From positions 1 to 38,503 of the forward strand of contig QXVZ01008029.1 in the NCBI GenBank assembly GCA_008931825.1: DNA of 38,503 nt. The letters are read 5' to 3'. The notes beneath the pieces were generated by a model. It ran no database searches. It had not been told where the DNA came from and saw only the letters and a list, made by a program, of their open reading frames with translations. Positions 20,807 through 32,104 of this stretch are shown here, in pieces. Source of the DNA: Phallusia fumigata. Its lineage: Eukaryota > Chordata > Ascidiacea > Phlebobranchia > Ascidiidae. Every line of letters starts with the position of its first letter. Position 1 is the first letter of the stretch. The position numbers were made by a program, and so were the translations under genes.

Positions 20807-22970
20807 GTTTTTGTAGCGAGTCGTGCAGCATCATTGGATTGGGAGATGTGTTTTGGTGTGAACAGTTCTACTTATTTTGCCAGGGATCATCATGTTCCAA
20901 AGACGGTAAGACGTTGTCAAAGTTCTTGTTTGTTTCCTGAGATTGTGTTTCGTTGGCCTGAACAGAATAAAACATTAGGTACTCTTTAAAAACAGCTACC
21001 ATGAAGCATTACAACACTGATGAAATTGTGTTTAAAAGTGCTGCATTTGGACATGCACCAGAAAACTTGCTTAAAGTCTAAAACATTAAGATTTGTCAGT
21101 TTTCGTTTTTAAAAAAATTGGCACATACGATTATTAATAAACAACTATTGCAAGCGGTGGTGGTAAAAGCACAAGTTTAAATAACATCTGCAAAAATTAG
21201 CTAAATAAAGCCTTTTTTTCCGCTGGGGCGGGGAGATTACCAACTGTTTTTTTTGCATTTTTGCACCAATTTGTGGTGAAACCGAATTACAAAATACTCT
21301 GTCGTCAAGTGGCCCCCGAAATCAGTTGCAAATCGCACATGACCCTACGGTTAAAATCGTTGAACAGTCCTGCTTTAAAACTTTTTTTTTTTAATTCGTG
21401 TTTATTATTACGATAACAGATGCCTCTTTTATTCAAAACATCCAAGTGTTGTGGAGGACCAACAACAATTTGTTTTTTTTCCTGGGGGTCAGCAATGTTG
21501 CATCCATCTCAGCGTCGATTCCTTTCGTAGCAAACGGGGTTTCCTGTAAAACACAGGTTGGGTTTATCTACCTGCAGCTGAACTCTGAATTTGCGATGAT
21601 ACTGGACGCTCGGAGTTAGGGGTGTCTACCACGTTCAAGAATATCACAGTCAAAACTCGTGAGTACAAGATTTTGATATTTTTGCGACCTCTTTATCCGA
21701 ACCAGTCCCGGTTCGTCTCGGCCAAAGTCAATGGTTTACAGCCCGTTTAATTGCATGAACCCCTTTAACTGATATTTAACGCTAAAATTTCCCAACTAAA
21801 AGTATAGTTCGCAAAAAGTATATAATTGTATTGAAAAGAAAAACTAAGCTCTTATAATTCATAAACTATTTGACTCCAATATTTATTTCAATTTTCCCAT
21901 GCAAATACGAAAATCCCCCTGGGGAATTCCCCTCGGTTGCCTAGTCTAAGGTTAACAGTTGATGGGCACGAATTATGTGTCTTTTGTTTCAGAGGATTAA
22001 CACATGCGCATTTGCGGTGTATATAATTTTCGCCTCGTCTTATTAGGCTTCAATTATACTGTAAACCAGGTAGTGGCAGGTATTTATGCTTTTGACTCGT
22101 AATGGGACAAGTCGCTTTACAAATACTTGCATCTGATAAAAACGTCTTTGATCTGCGAATGTTGTTTAACCTACAATATTTGATAAGCATCACAAAATTT
22201 CTTCTCGTTGACAGCGTACCTGGTACTTTTGAGTAACATGGTAATATACCTGTTCTTTTAGCTCATTTGTGGGAAGTTTACCAGCCGAAACTTAACCGGA
22301 AGAATAATGGACCGACAGGTCAATGGTAACGTTCAAGCATTGGCACTGCTAGTGTTGATAAGTTTATGGCAACTGAAATGTGGTTAAAAATGCGCTCGCA
22401 ACAAAAACTGAAAGTCGAATTTCTCACAATGCGCCATTTCTTACTCTCTTGTGAGTGCCTTATAAGGTCCTTACGTTGCGCAGCTATCCCTGGCTGGGTG
22501 ATTGTTTAGTGCTGTTGTGTCTCTGTGTTTCTTCCATTAAGATAGGGATGGCTGACAAGGTGACCCCAGGGTCTTTCGCCACCCCGCTGCTCGAAGAGCG
22601 CGAAATGGACTAAACTAAACTAAGCAAGCAATACAAACTCAACTCAACTGAAAAGAGCATAAAGGTGTGAGTGTATTTATGAATTTCAGTTGCTGCTTCA
22701 ACCAATCCGGCTATTCCTCCAGTAAACACATCCAGTTGTGATAATTGTGGCAATAACTCAAACTGCAACATCACAGAGGGAGGTTTCACTTGCACATGTG
22801 ATGAGTGTTATGTTGGTGATGGCTTCACCTGTACACGTGAGTATATTTAAATAGATCAGTATCATGTTTTCTTGCAGTTAACTTATTTTATTGTAGGGTA
22901 CTGCGGAGATTACCCCAATTTTTTATTGGTGTCTGCTACGGAGATCATTCTTCTTACGAACTCAACTTTT
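20807..22970 (+). pseudogene. gene F: EGF/FN3 pseudogene fragment (four exons)
   Basis: Exons recognised by homology and splice sites: short EGF 20807-20905 (GFCSESCSIIG; a Cys of the fold is lost and the middle rewritten); FN3-1 21420-21658 (IQNIQVLWRTNNNLFFFL, TAG near 21617, length 239 nt, conserved Trp gone); EGF 22690-22836, fully open and nearly identical to the C and D copies; and a degenerate Cys-short exon from 22897 to about 22970 that keeps YCG but is out of frame downstream. No signal, EGF_CA, FN3-2 or later exons were found before gene D begins on the other strand. The intact EGF exon beside ruined neighbours suggests recent copying of that exon or slow decay. Confidence 0.75.
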
Positions 22971-24019
22971 GCAATTATGCTGAAGTGTTTTAACCGCAGT
23001 ACACATCTTTATAATACAGAGGTATTGAGAGGTATGGTTGATCAAAAAGACGTGTAACCTTGCCATCAAAACAGCTAATTACAATAAAATTTAGGTGCAA
23101 TCCCTTGTGTTGAAGTTCCAGACCAATATTGGATTACCACATACTCGACTTTCTAGAGTTCTTGGTTTCGAAAAAGCGGAACTGTTATTTCTTTGTCTCA
23201 TCAGGCTTAACAGCATTGTTCACTGGTCCAGGACAAAGGTCTACAGAATTATCAACTAACGCAAAAACCAAACGCAGAATATGTAGAAATGGCAAGAATA
23301 AATTGACCAAATCCGTTTCCGAACCAACTTTTTGAAACATATTTGTTTTGAAATTCGTTTTGAAAAGCATTTTTTTTACTTCGAAACGAATTTGCTGACC
23401 AAAAAATTTTTTAACTTAACCTCGAAGTAAATATTTGTGCAAAAACATTCTGGTCGCTCGATGTCGATAAAGAGCTCAAAATTGCGAATTGATCAAAAGC
23501 AAACTTCTTTCCATCTATGTGTGCTCAAAAGCAAATTTGTTACGTGCTTTTAAATATCTTTTTTTGTGACGTTACCAATTGCACTGGGGACCTGCTCTAC
23601 AGAGCTATGAACTATCGCGAAATCCAAACGCAGAAAATGTGTAAATGCACAGTGCAATTTGGTGCTTTAATTGCCTACCAAAGATTTAAAAATCTTTACC
23701 TTCTGTTCTTACATTATCCTATCCAATGTTCTTAACCTTTTTAAAGCATTTCGTAGCTAAAATGAATGCACCAAAAATGAATACTACACTAAACTTTTAA
23801 GTGGAAATTCCTCTCCTTAACTCATAAACTCATCCCTTGGAAGGAATTCCTCCCCGGCTGGGACCACTGCTCTAATATTTATTAAACTGTTCCTGTGAGA
23901 GCTGAGAGCAATACGTGCACATGGGCTTCGTACTTTTTTTGTTACCGAAAAAAATGCGCTTTTTTTGTTACACACGCTAATCGTTGAGTATTGGCTACAA
24001 ACAGTGTTGTGAGATTTGC
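22971..24019. other. intergenic stretch, no recognisable exon
   Basis: AT-rich. Small open frames on both strands lack protein-like composition. About 23740-23880 has weak similarity to the dispersed repeat at 9481-9700. Confidence 0.4.
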
Positions 24020-24798
24020 GCTCCAAGCCCCGTTTGCTCATACAGCATACAGTCTGTTCAGGAGATTTCGTTTCTGGTTGTTTTTCACAAAAAAGAAGGT
24101 TTTAACATCACATGACTTGTAGTACCACGACGGAGAGGAGAAACCCATACAAAGCGTGACCTTTGACGAAACAAGCCCCACTCGCAAACAACAAACTACC
24201 TTGGGTTTGACGGTCACAACGTATTGCGTTTCAACATTAGGTTTGAAGCTTGTTGGTTTGTATTCCAAACAGCAGCGTTAATTTTGCTCTTGTCTCTTTG
24301 CTGAATGAGCTGTTTTTATTTTTTCATAAATGTTGTGGCCATTTGTTTTGTCAGAAAAAGTCAAATGCAAAAGTACACACAGACGCTTTGTGCAGATTGC
24401 AATATTTTCGAGAAAGGCTTATTGAAACCTAACCGCAAATCCTTCTTTAACCTGTGAAAAGTCGATACACGAGTGTCTCACTTTTTCTGACGAAGGTCGT
24501 CGTTACATTAGTGAATGCGCTAGAGTCGTGAGCAAACTGGAGATCAGTCACAAACCACCATCACGAACCAATCACAAATAATAGACACAATATCAGAGAT
24601 TAGTGTTTATTATACACAATGTAGTATTTTCATGCATTCAAATATGTTTCTAAGCTACGAAGCGAGCATATATAGTTGGCGGAAAACCTTTACCAGTGTT
24701 CGTCACTCGATCAGCCGTTTTATGGTTCACAAGAACTGTGACAAGCCTTCCACTTCTGAAATTCGTCCTGCCACTCTCTGGCCGCCTCACGATATTTT
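24020..24798. repeat. right arm of large inverted repeat (3' end and flank of D)
   Basis: Inverted counterpart of 18793-19560. It includes the D terminal exon (24720-24798), the AATAAA on the minus strand (24606-24611) and a block near 24250-24300 matching 19275-19330 inverted. Confidence 0.7.
24606..24611 (-). promoter_or_regulatory. polyadenylation signal of gene D
   Basis: tttatt on the plus strand is AATAAA on the minus strand, 109 bp beyond the D stop codon. Confidence 0.6.
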
Positions 24799-27700
24799 CT
24801 AAAGTGCAAGAAATCGGTTGTTTTAATCTGATATACTGCATCTACAGAACGCCATGCGACCGATGCTACTTTTTGCGACAACGCACTTTGCGTAAAAGAG
24901 TATGTAAAAAGGTAAATACTTCGGGAAAACTGGCAACCAATGCAGTCCGCTATTGCCGGCCCCCAAACCGAACAAAAATACGAAAAAAGCGTTTAGAACG
25001 TACTTTGCCATGAGATTGTTGTCACAATCCACTGGTCTACTAGTTGTTGTTGNTTGCCATGAGATTGTTGTCACAATCCACTGGTCTACTAGTTGTTGTT
25101 GGTTCATCAGTTGTTGAAGGTCGGATGATTGTTGCAGTTGTCAATGGATTTGTTGTTGTCATATCGGTTGCGGCAGTGGTAGATGCCCCTGTTTAATCAC
25201 AAAGTGCAATGACCAATCCATTGACGCAATTATTTCGTATTGTAGGTATAAATGGTCTAGTGAGTTTGGCCGGTTTCTGTAGCATTGAATTATGTTACCT
25301 GTGAAAAACGTGAAGTTGGCAGAATAGTTTGAGGAGTCGTCACGTGGTTTCAAGATGACTGTATATGCAGTTTCGGGCTTCAAACTGCCGAAAGTCGCCT
25401 TCTTGTTTGTAATGTAAAGATAACTGGCCACAAGCGCTCCACTTTCATACAGTTTCACGTCGTATCTGTATTCAACTGAGGATGGAAAGATTGTTTTCCA
25501 CGAAATTCTGACATAATCTGGCCCTCTTCTTTCTGTTGTTATCATCACCGCTGGGTTTCCTGCAAAACAGATTTTTCTTTAGGATAAAAAAGTGTGCCAA
25601 AACGAAGGCGGACAAAGATCAGTTTGCTTTGTTTTTAGTAATCAGATGTAATGTATTAGCTGACCAATGTACCCGTGCAGCCAACAGCGTAGCAGAAACA
25701 TGAGCTTCCGTATTTGTTTCTACCACAAAAGCCCCCAACGCCGCAAAGTGAAATAGATGAGGTCTCACATACACCTGCAACAAACAAATGGTAAAAGTCA
25801 CATGGAACTTATCATCGCAACTTGGCACAAAATTGCCTACCTACACAAATTGTTCCATCACCGAAGTAACCCAAATTGCAAGCACACTTGAAACTTCCCG
25901 GTGTGTTGGTGCATACCGCCTCCTCGTGGCAGTTGTGCGTGCCATCAGAACATTCATTGATATCTAAAAAGGTAAAAATATGTTAGGAAAAAACAGCCAT
26001 CTTAAAAGATTTAAGACAAGATTTGCGAATATATAACAATTATACAGGCAAGTTATATTCTGTCGGCAACATACGCAACCTACCGATATAGTTATCTTGG
26101 ATTTTGGGGTAAGAATAAAGTATGTTTGTTTAACAAAATATACACATGCGTTAAATTTTGGCAATAAACAGAAACCTCGCTATACCACAAATCTCTAAGG
26201 AAACATATCGAAATATTTACCAACGCATTCGGAACCAACAAGTTGAAATCCCGATCCACAAAAGCTACTAGTTGTCGCTGGAGAGTTTTTTGGCTCATCC
26301 ACGAAAGGTTCTGACAAAAAATCACGGCTTTATCTTTATGAAGGCTTCATGTGGAAAAAACACCAAAAAGACCATAGAAAATTTAATCTACAAATCTGTG
26401 ACTAAATAATTTGGTCTTTATTTCACCATTAAATTGTGCATCAGCCATTTTAAACAGTGATAGGTTAATTGCTGCTTGACTGATCTTACATAAATGTCAC
26501 TTACTCGTCTGAACACTTATGCTAACGGAGGACGAATTTCCGATTGTGTTGTAAGCTATGACAGTGAGATTGTAAGTGGTGGAAGGCTTCAGAAATGAGA
26601 ATCCGGCCATTTCAGCAATGTGCTGCTCATAAGAAGAGTCGTCACCGGACAAAAAGGCATTTGAAACAACGACATTTTCTGAACCCCATGCAAAACTTAA
26701 ACCGGTGCTTCCAATCCAAGTGGATCGAAGGTTGCTAATGACAGGTGGTGCCGCTGAAAGTACAAATATGTGGACCGTTAAATGTAGGTTTAATGAAACA
26801 ACCTAAGGTTCAGTGTTTTTGTGATAAACTTTTTACTTGTAGCTCTAACGCAGAAAACATTCTTATTTAGTTTATAAATTTATTTGATTGTTTTTTAAAT
26901 CATTCAGTCGGTGGTGTAAAACTAAAAAGCGACTCGTTACTTTATTCAACACGCTGTAAAAGAACAAATACGGTGACATGCGTGGACAAGAGCATACTAA
27001 ANGTGAAAAACGTGAAGTTGGCAGAATAGTTTGAGGAGTCGTCACGTGGTTTCAAGATGACTGTATATGCAGTTTCGGGCTTCAAACTGCCGAAAGTCGC
27101 CTTCTTGTTTGTAATGTAAAGATAACTGGCCACAAGCGCTCCACTTTCATACAGTTTCACGTCGTATCTGTATTCAACTGAGGATGGAAAGATTGTTTTC
27201 CACGAAATTCTGACATAATCTGGCCCTCTTCTTTCTGTTGTTATCATCACCGCTGGGTTTCCTGCAAAACAGATTTTTCTTTAGGATAAAAAAGTGTGCC
27301 AAAACGAAGGCGGACAAAGATCAGTTTGCTTTGTTTTTAGTAATCAGATGTAATGTATTAGCTGACCAATGTACCCGTGCAGCCAACAGCGTAGCAGAAA
27401 CATGAGCTTCCGTATTTGTTTCTACCACAAAAGCCCCCAACGCCGCAAAGTGAAATAGATGAGGTCTCACATACACCTGCAACAAATAAATGGTAAAAGT
27501 CACATGGAACTTATCATCGCAGAACAAAATTACCTACCTACACAAATTGTTCCATTACCGAAGTAACCCAAATTACAAGCACACTTGAAACTTCCCTGTG
27601 TGTTGGTGCATACCGCCTCCTCGTGGCAGTTGTGCGTGCCATCAGAACATTCATTGATATCTAAAAGAGTAAAAATATTTTAGGAAAAAACAGCCATCTC

Positions 27701-30700
27701 AAAAGATTTAAGACAAGATTTGCGAATATATAGCAACTGTACAGGCAAGTTATGTTCTGTCGGCAACATACGCAACCTACCGATATAGTTATCTTAGATT
27801 TTGGGGTAAGAATAAAGTATGTTTGTTTAACAAAATATACACATGCGTTAAATTTTGGCAATAAACAGAAACCTCGCTATACCACAAATCTCTAAGGAAA
27901 CATATCGAAATATTTACCAACGCATTCGGAACCAACAAGTTGAAATCCCGATCCACAAAAGCTACTAGTTGTCGCTGGAGAGTTTTTTGGCTCATCCACG
28001 AAAGGTTCTGACAAAAAATCACGGCTTTATCTTTATGAAGGCTTCATGTGGAAAAAACAGCAAAAAGACCATAGAAAATTTAATCTACAAATCTGTGACT
28101 AATTTGGTCTTTATTAAATTTTGCATCAGCCATTTTAAACAGTGATAGGTTAATTGCTGCTTGACTGACCTTACATCAATGTCACTTACTCGTCTGAACA
28201 CTTATGCTAACGGAAGACGAATTTCCATTTGTGTTGTAAGCTATGACAGTGAGATTGTAAGTGGTTGAAGGCTTCAGAAATGAGAATCCGGCCATTCCAG
28301 CAATGTGCTGCTCATAAGAAGTGTCGTCACCAGACAAAAAGGCATTTGAAACAACCACATTTTCTGAACCCCATGCAAAACTTAAACCGGTGCTTCCTAT
28401 CCAAGTTGATCGAAGGTTGGTAATGACAGGTCGTGCCGCTAAAAGTACAAATATTTAAACCGTTAAATGTAGATTTAATGAAACAACCTGAGGTTCAGTG
28501 TTTTTGTGATAAACTTTTTACTTGTAGCTCTAACGCAGAAAACATTCTTATTTAGTTTATAAATTTATTTGATTGTTTTTTAAATCATTCAGTCGGTGGT
28601 GTAAAACTAACTCGCGACTCGTTACTTTATTCAACACGCTGTAAAAGAACAAATACGGTGACATGCGTGGACAAGAGCATACTTACTAAAGTTGAGTTCC
28701 TTATAGCTATGATCTCCATCACATTCACCGATGGAAAAACATCCAGTGCCTCCACAGTGCTCTAAAATAAATCGAGTTTAACAAATCGAAACTTGGAAAC
28801 GACAAACGTTTATCAACTCACGTGTACAGGTGAAACCATCACCAACATAACACTCATCACATGTGCAAGTGAAACCTCCCTCTGTGGTGTTGCAGTGTGA
28901 GTGATCACCACAATTGTCACAACTGGATGTGTTTACTGGAGGAACAGCCGGATAGGTTGGTGCAGGAACTGAAAAGCAAAAATTCACTCACAGACTAATG
29001 CTATTATTTTTAACAGATTCTGCAGGTTAATGTTTGTTAGGAAAAATGTTCGCTACATTTTATCGTCCATTAGGTTGTTGATTTGCTGTCAACGTGTTAA
29101 AAAACATTATCTACAACTCTTAGTTTGAGCGGGAATTTGTGAAACAAAAATTTTTATGGTTATATACTTAAAGTAAAATCTGTTACAATACATATGGAAA
29201 TCTGTTGATTTATTTCCGAATAAAGTCAGACAAAACCTTGTGCAGCATTTAAAGCCCTTTTGCACAACTACAGATTTATTCTTCGACTTGCATCAAATAC
29301 CTGATTTATCAGCCAAATTTCTTTGGCATTTTAGAAAGTCTTAAGTTGCGGCAGAAACCTTTAAAGGATAAACTGGCGATAATTTAGAAGCTTTGCACTT
29401 ACGTGTTTTAACAGTTGTATTTTGTTTCGCACTTGAATGGTAATTCCACACAGTTAATGTCATCACATATTCGGTGTCCGGCTCCAGATAAACAAACCCA
29501 GCCTGGATTATACCAGTGTAATAATTTCTCACGCCGGGGATTCTTGCTGAAACCGAGTAAGCGTTGCTGACAGTCCAGCCGAAAAACAAACTGTTGTGAG
29601 TTCGCCATAGCAAGTCGATGTTGTGAATAACAGGTACATCTGCAAACGCAAACAAACAGTAGTTGAAATGCCACGGGCGCAAATTCTGCGGGAGACGGGA
29701 GGGGGCATATGCCCCTCTCAAAATGTTTGGTTTGTGGGACTTTTATTTATTTGTCCCCCACAATACTTTGAGTTCGATTTAAAAAATATATACAGCTATA
29801 TTTTATTAATTAAGGATGAAACCCAAATTAATTGTTCAATGCGGTTTCCAAGCTGGTTTACTGCAACATTAAAACGATTTTATTACTTTTGCAACGGGTA
29901 AGCGACCGCAACCAGTTTTTAAATCCGTTTTAACGGCCATTTTAAGACCTTCTTTGTCAAAAAGTCACCCATTATTTGTGACAAATAAATCTGTATTGTG
30001 ACGTCATATTCCCAAAAATTACTCACAATAAACAAGTCTCCCAAAAAATTTCAATGGATTTGTGCCACTGCAAAATACCGAATAATATAAACGAAGATTG
30101 CGAGTAAATTTATGCATGGCATACTTGTCGCAAATACACCTTTCCTAAAAAACAAATGCGAGAAAAGAAATAGCTGTTTGGTCGTATTTAGTCGTTGATG
30201 ACCCAAGCGAACTTATAAGCACTTGGTAACAAGTGTTTTCAAACAAGCTGAAATTACAACGATGGTGACAAAAGGCGCAGAGAATTTTAAATTATTTTAT
30301 TCTTGCCAGAGAAACACGATTGATGAGGCAAAGATTAACACCGACCAAATCTCACCGTCGCTGGGACAAGATGCACCTCGGCAGAAGCAAGTGTAACCGT
30401 TCACACCTTCCTGGCAGATTCCATTGCCGCTGCAGGACTTGTTACAAAAACCTAAATACAAATATCGTACGGATCTCGGCGCGGCAGATAGATTATTACA
30501 CCTTACAGATGCATCACAAAAAACAACATAGACAGCCTACGAACAGTGTTTTAACAGAAGATATAATGCACTAAAATACAGACTTGCTTGCACGCCACGT
30601 TTCATATTACTTTAGTTGAATACAAACAAAGCAAAATACCTCTACAGTCGTAACCGTCTCCGGCAAACCAGTCTTTACATTGGCACGTATAACTTCCATC

Positions 30701-31368
30701 AGTATTGGTGCAATTTGCGTCAACGTGACAGTTGTGGGTTCCTAACGCACATTCGTCTACATCTAAAAAAAAGTTGCCGCCTGTATTAGCTAGTAAGGAA
30801 TCTGATCATCATAAAAACATTTTTGCTGATGATCTGCAAAACATCGAAACTCCACCGCCACATGTTCAGCTTGAAACATTTTGGTTATCAGGCTACGACC
30901 ACACGAAAATAATACACATGGTTTACAAAAAACTGTACACGAATACCAATCATGCTGCAAAAAATGTAATTGACGTAAACAGCGTATCATCGTTAAACGC
31001 TTGAACGAAGCAGCAGAAAAGTGATTATTTTTTGGTGAAAATTATCCACGTACGAATATGAAGTACAGGAACAGAATCAATTTAAGTCCACCGGTGGCAT
31101 TTTTACATGGGTAGGTTTTTGCATTTAGATGTATAGTTTAACGGAAATAAAAATGAAAAGATGTTTTTTTACCTTTACAACTATAACATATTGCCTAAAC
31201 TAATCATAAAGATGAAAAATTGCACTATTATGCGCAACTGACAAATCACTCTTTTATCCTCAATTTGTAACATTCAGTCCTAGACTTCAGTGCGTTTAAA
31301 AGTCATAACTCACCTTGGCTAATTGCGTGCGCCAGAACAGCAAAGACAATGAGGAGGCTAGCAAACAT
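24720..31368 (-). CDS. gene D: complete secreted EGF/FN3 mosaic protein (13 exons, about 590 aa after removing assembly duplications)
   Basis: Minus-strand exons 5' to 3': 31368-31314 signal ([18 protein letters not shown]); 30762-30640 EGF_CA; 30451-30356 short EGF; 29639-29403 FN3-1 (237 nt, intact); 28968-28822 EGF; 28761-28687 Cys-short; 28438-28190 FN3-2; 28007-27918 Pro/Thr; 27660-27538 EGF_CA; 27476-27375 Cys; FN3-3 25559-25299 (a second, truncated copy is 27261-27003); stalk 25188-25004 containing a 49-bp overlap artefact; tail 24798-24720 ([20 protein letters not shown]). Exons 26753-26505, 26310-26221, 25963-25841 and 25774-25673 are the other-contig copies of FN3-2 to the Cys exon. 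With one copy counted the coding length is 1773 nt and all phases match gene B. An in-frame ATG also lies at 31380; I chose 31368 because B shares only that one. No membrane segment is visible. The plan matches gene B; function is unknown. Confidence 0.85.
25004..25188 (-). other. assembly overlap at N25053 within the gene D stalk exon
   Basis: 25005-25052 and 25054-25101 look identical (48 bp) with a single N between. Removing one copy plus the N gives a 136-nt stalk exon, exactly the length of the C stalk exon, which supports an artefact. Confidence 0.85.
25301..28688. other. assembly overlap at N27002 (about 1.69-kb direct duplication within gene D)
   Basis: 25301-27001 and 27003-28688 are collinear and near-identical. 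They cover FN3-3 back through the Cys, EGF_CA, Pro/Thr and FN3-2 exons and introns. The join falls in the middle of the FN3-3 exon on one side and at the Cys-short donor on the other, as contig ends would. Differences include replacements in FN3-2 (A/G, S/T and I/N type) and P/Q in EGF_CA, so these are probably two alleles. Confidence 0.8.
28979..29402. other. gene D intron between FN3-1 and EGF exons
   Basis: AT-rich intron, with GTAAG at 29402-29398 and the acceptor at 28970-28969 on the minus strand. Nothing else was recognised. Confidence 0.4.
29640..30355. other. gene D intron between short EGF and FN3-1
   Basis: The 3' end of the intron (29640-29720) has a pyrimidine/GC-rich block, on the minus strand aatttgcgcccgtggc before the acceptor. 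It is shared with gene C at about 15400-15478 and, more diverged, with gene E at about 35650-35710, so it is an old intron feature. No exon was seen. Confidence 0.4.
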
Positions 31369-32104
31369 CTTGTGCCACATCGACTTGTCTTGCAAACTCC
31401 AGCAACCGAAAATGGCACAAAATAGTTCAGCACATGAGATAAACTACGAAACGGAAGGAAAAGTTTTCTGTTGTTTTTGCAGAGCTCGAAAATCCGCTTG
31501 TTGTTCAAACTTTTTACGATTGAAAGTTGTTCAGTGAGACGTTCTATTGATGCCACTGAAGCGTTTTCAAAGAATGAATTGTTCGGTTCAGATTAAGAGC
31601 TGCGGAATCGCGGTTTAACGACAGGATTAACTAGTTGGTTTGTATTCCAAGCAGCAGCGTGAATTTTGTTTTTGTCTCTTTGCTGAAAGAGCTGTTTTAT
31701 ATTTTCTCACATGTTTTGCCCTTTTTTCATCAGAAAAAGGCAAATGCAAAGCAATCACAGACACTTTGCGAAGTTTGCAAAACTTCAGGAAAGCAACTCT
31801 AATGTCTTGTATTATTATTGCAACCAAACCGCGAAAATAATCTTTAAACTTTAAAAAGTCTATTCACGAGTATCTTGCTTTCATAGGCGAAGGTCCTCGT
31901 TACATTAGTGAATCCGATAGAGCCGTGCGCAAACTAGAGATCATTCACAAACCGCCATCACAAATAACAGACACAATATCAGAAATTAGTGTTTATTATA
32001 CAGGATTTAGTAGGTGAGACATTAACATATGTTTCTAAGCTACGAAGCGACCATATATAGTTGGTGGAAAACTTCTACCGGTGTTCGTCACTCGATCAGC
32101 TGTT
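31369..32104. other. D-E intergenic region: D promoter side and E 3' flank
   Basis: Next to D (31369-31450) the sequence matches the flank upstream of E (36889-36950): acatcgac.tgtcttg, ctccagcaaccgaaaatgg. This conserved 5' flank is the best candidate for shared promoter/5' UTR. About 31620-32000 matches the C and D 3' flanks. No further exon was seen. Confidence 0.5.
31992..31997 (-). promoter_or_regulatory. polyadenylation signal of gene E
   Basis: AATAAA on the minus strand, 108 bp beyond the E stop, in the same context as in C and D. Confidence 0.6.

Noticed and set aside
25673..26753. Second set of FN3-2, Pro/Thr, EGF_CA and Cys exons making gene D an expanded protein
   Set aside because: The block is collinear with 27375-28438 and joined at N27002 inside an exon; counting one copy restores the 13-exon plan and correct phases.
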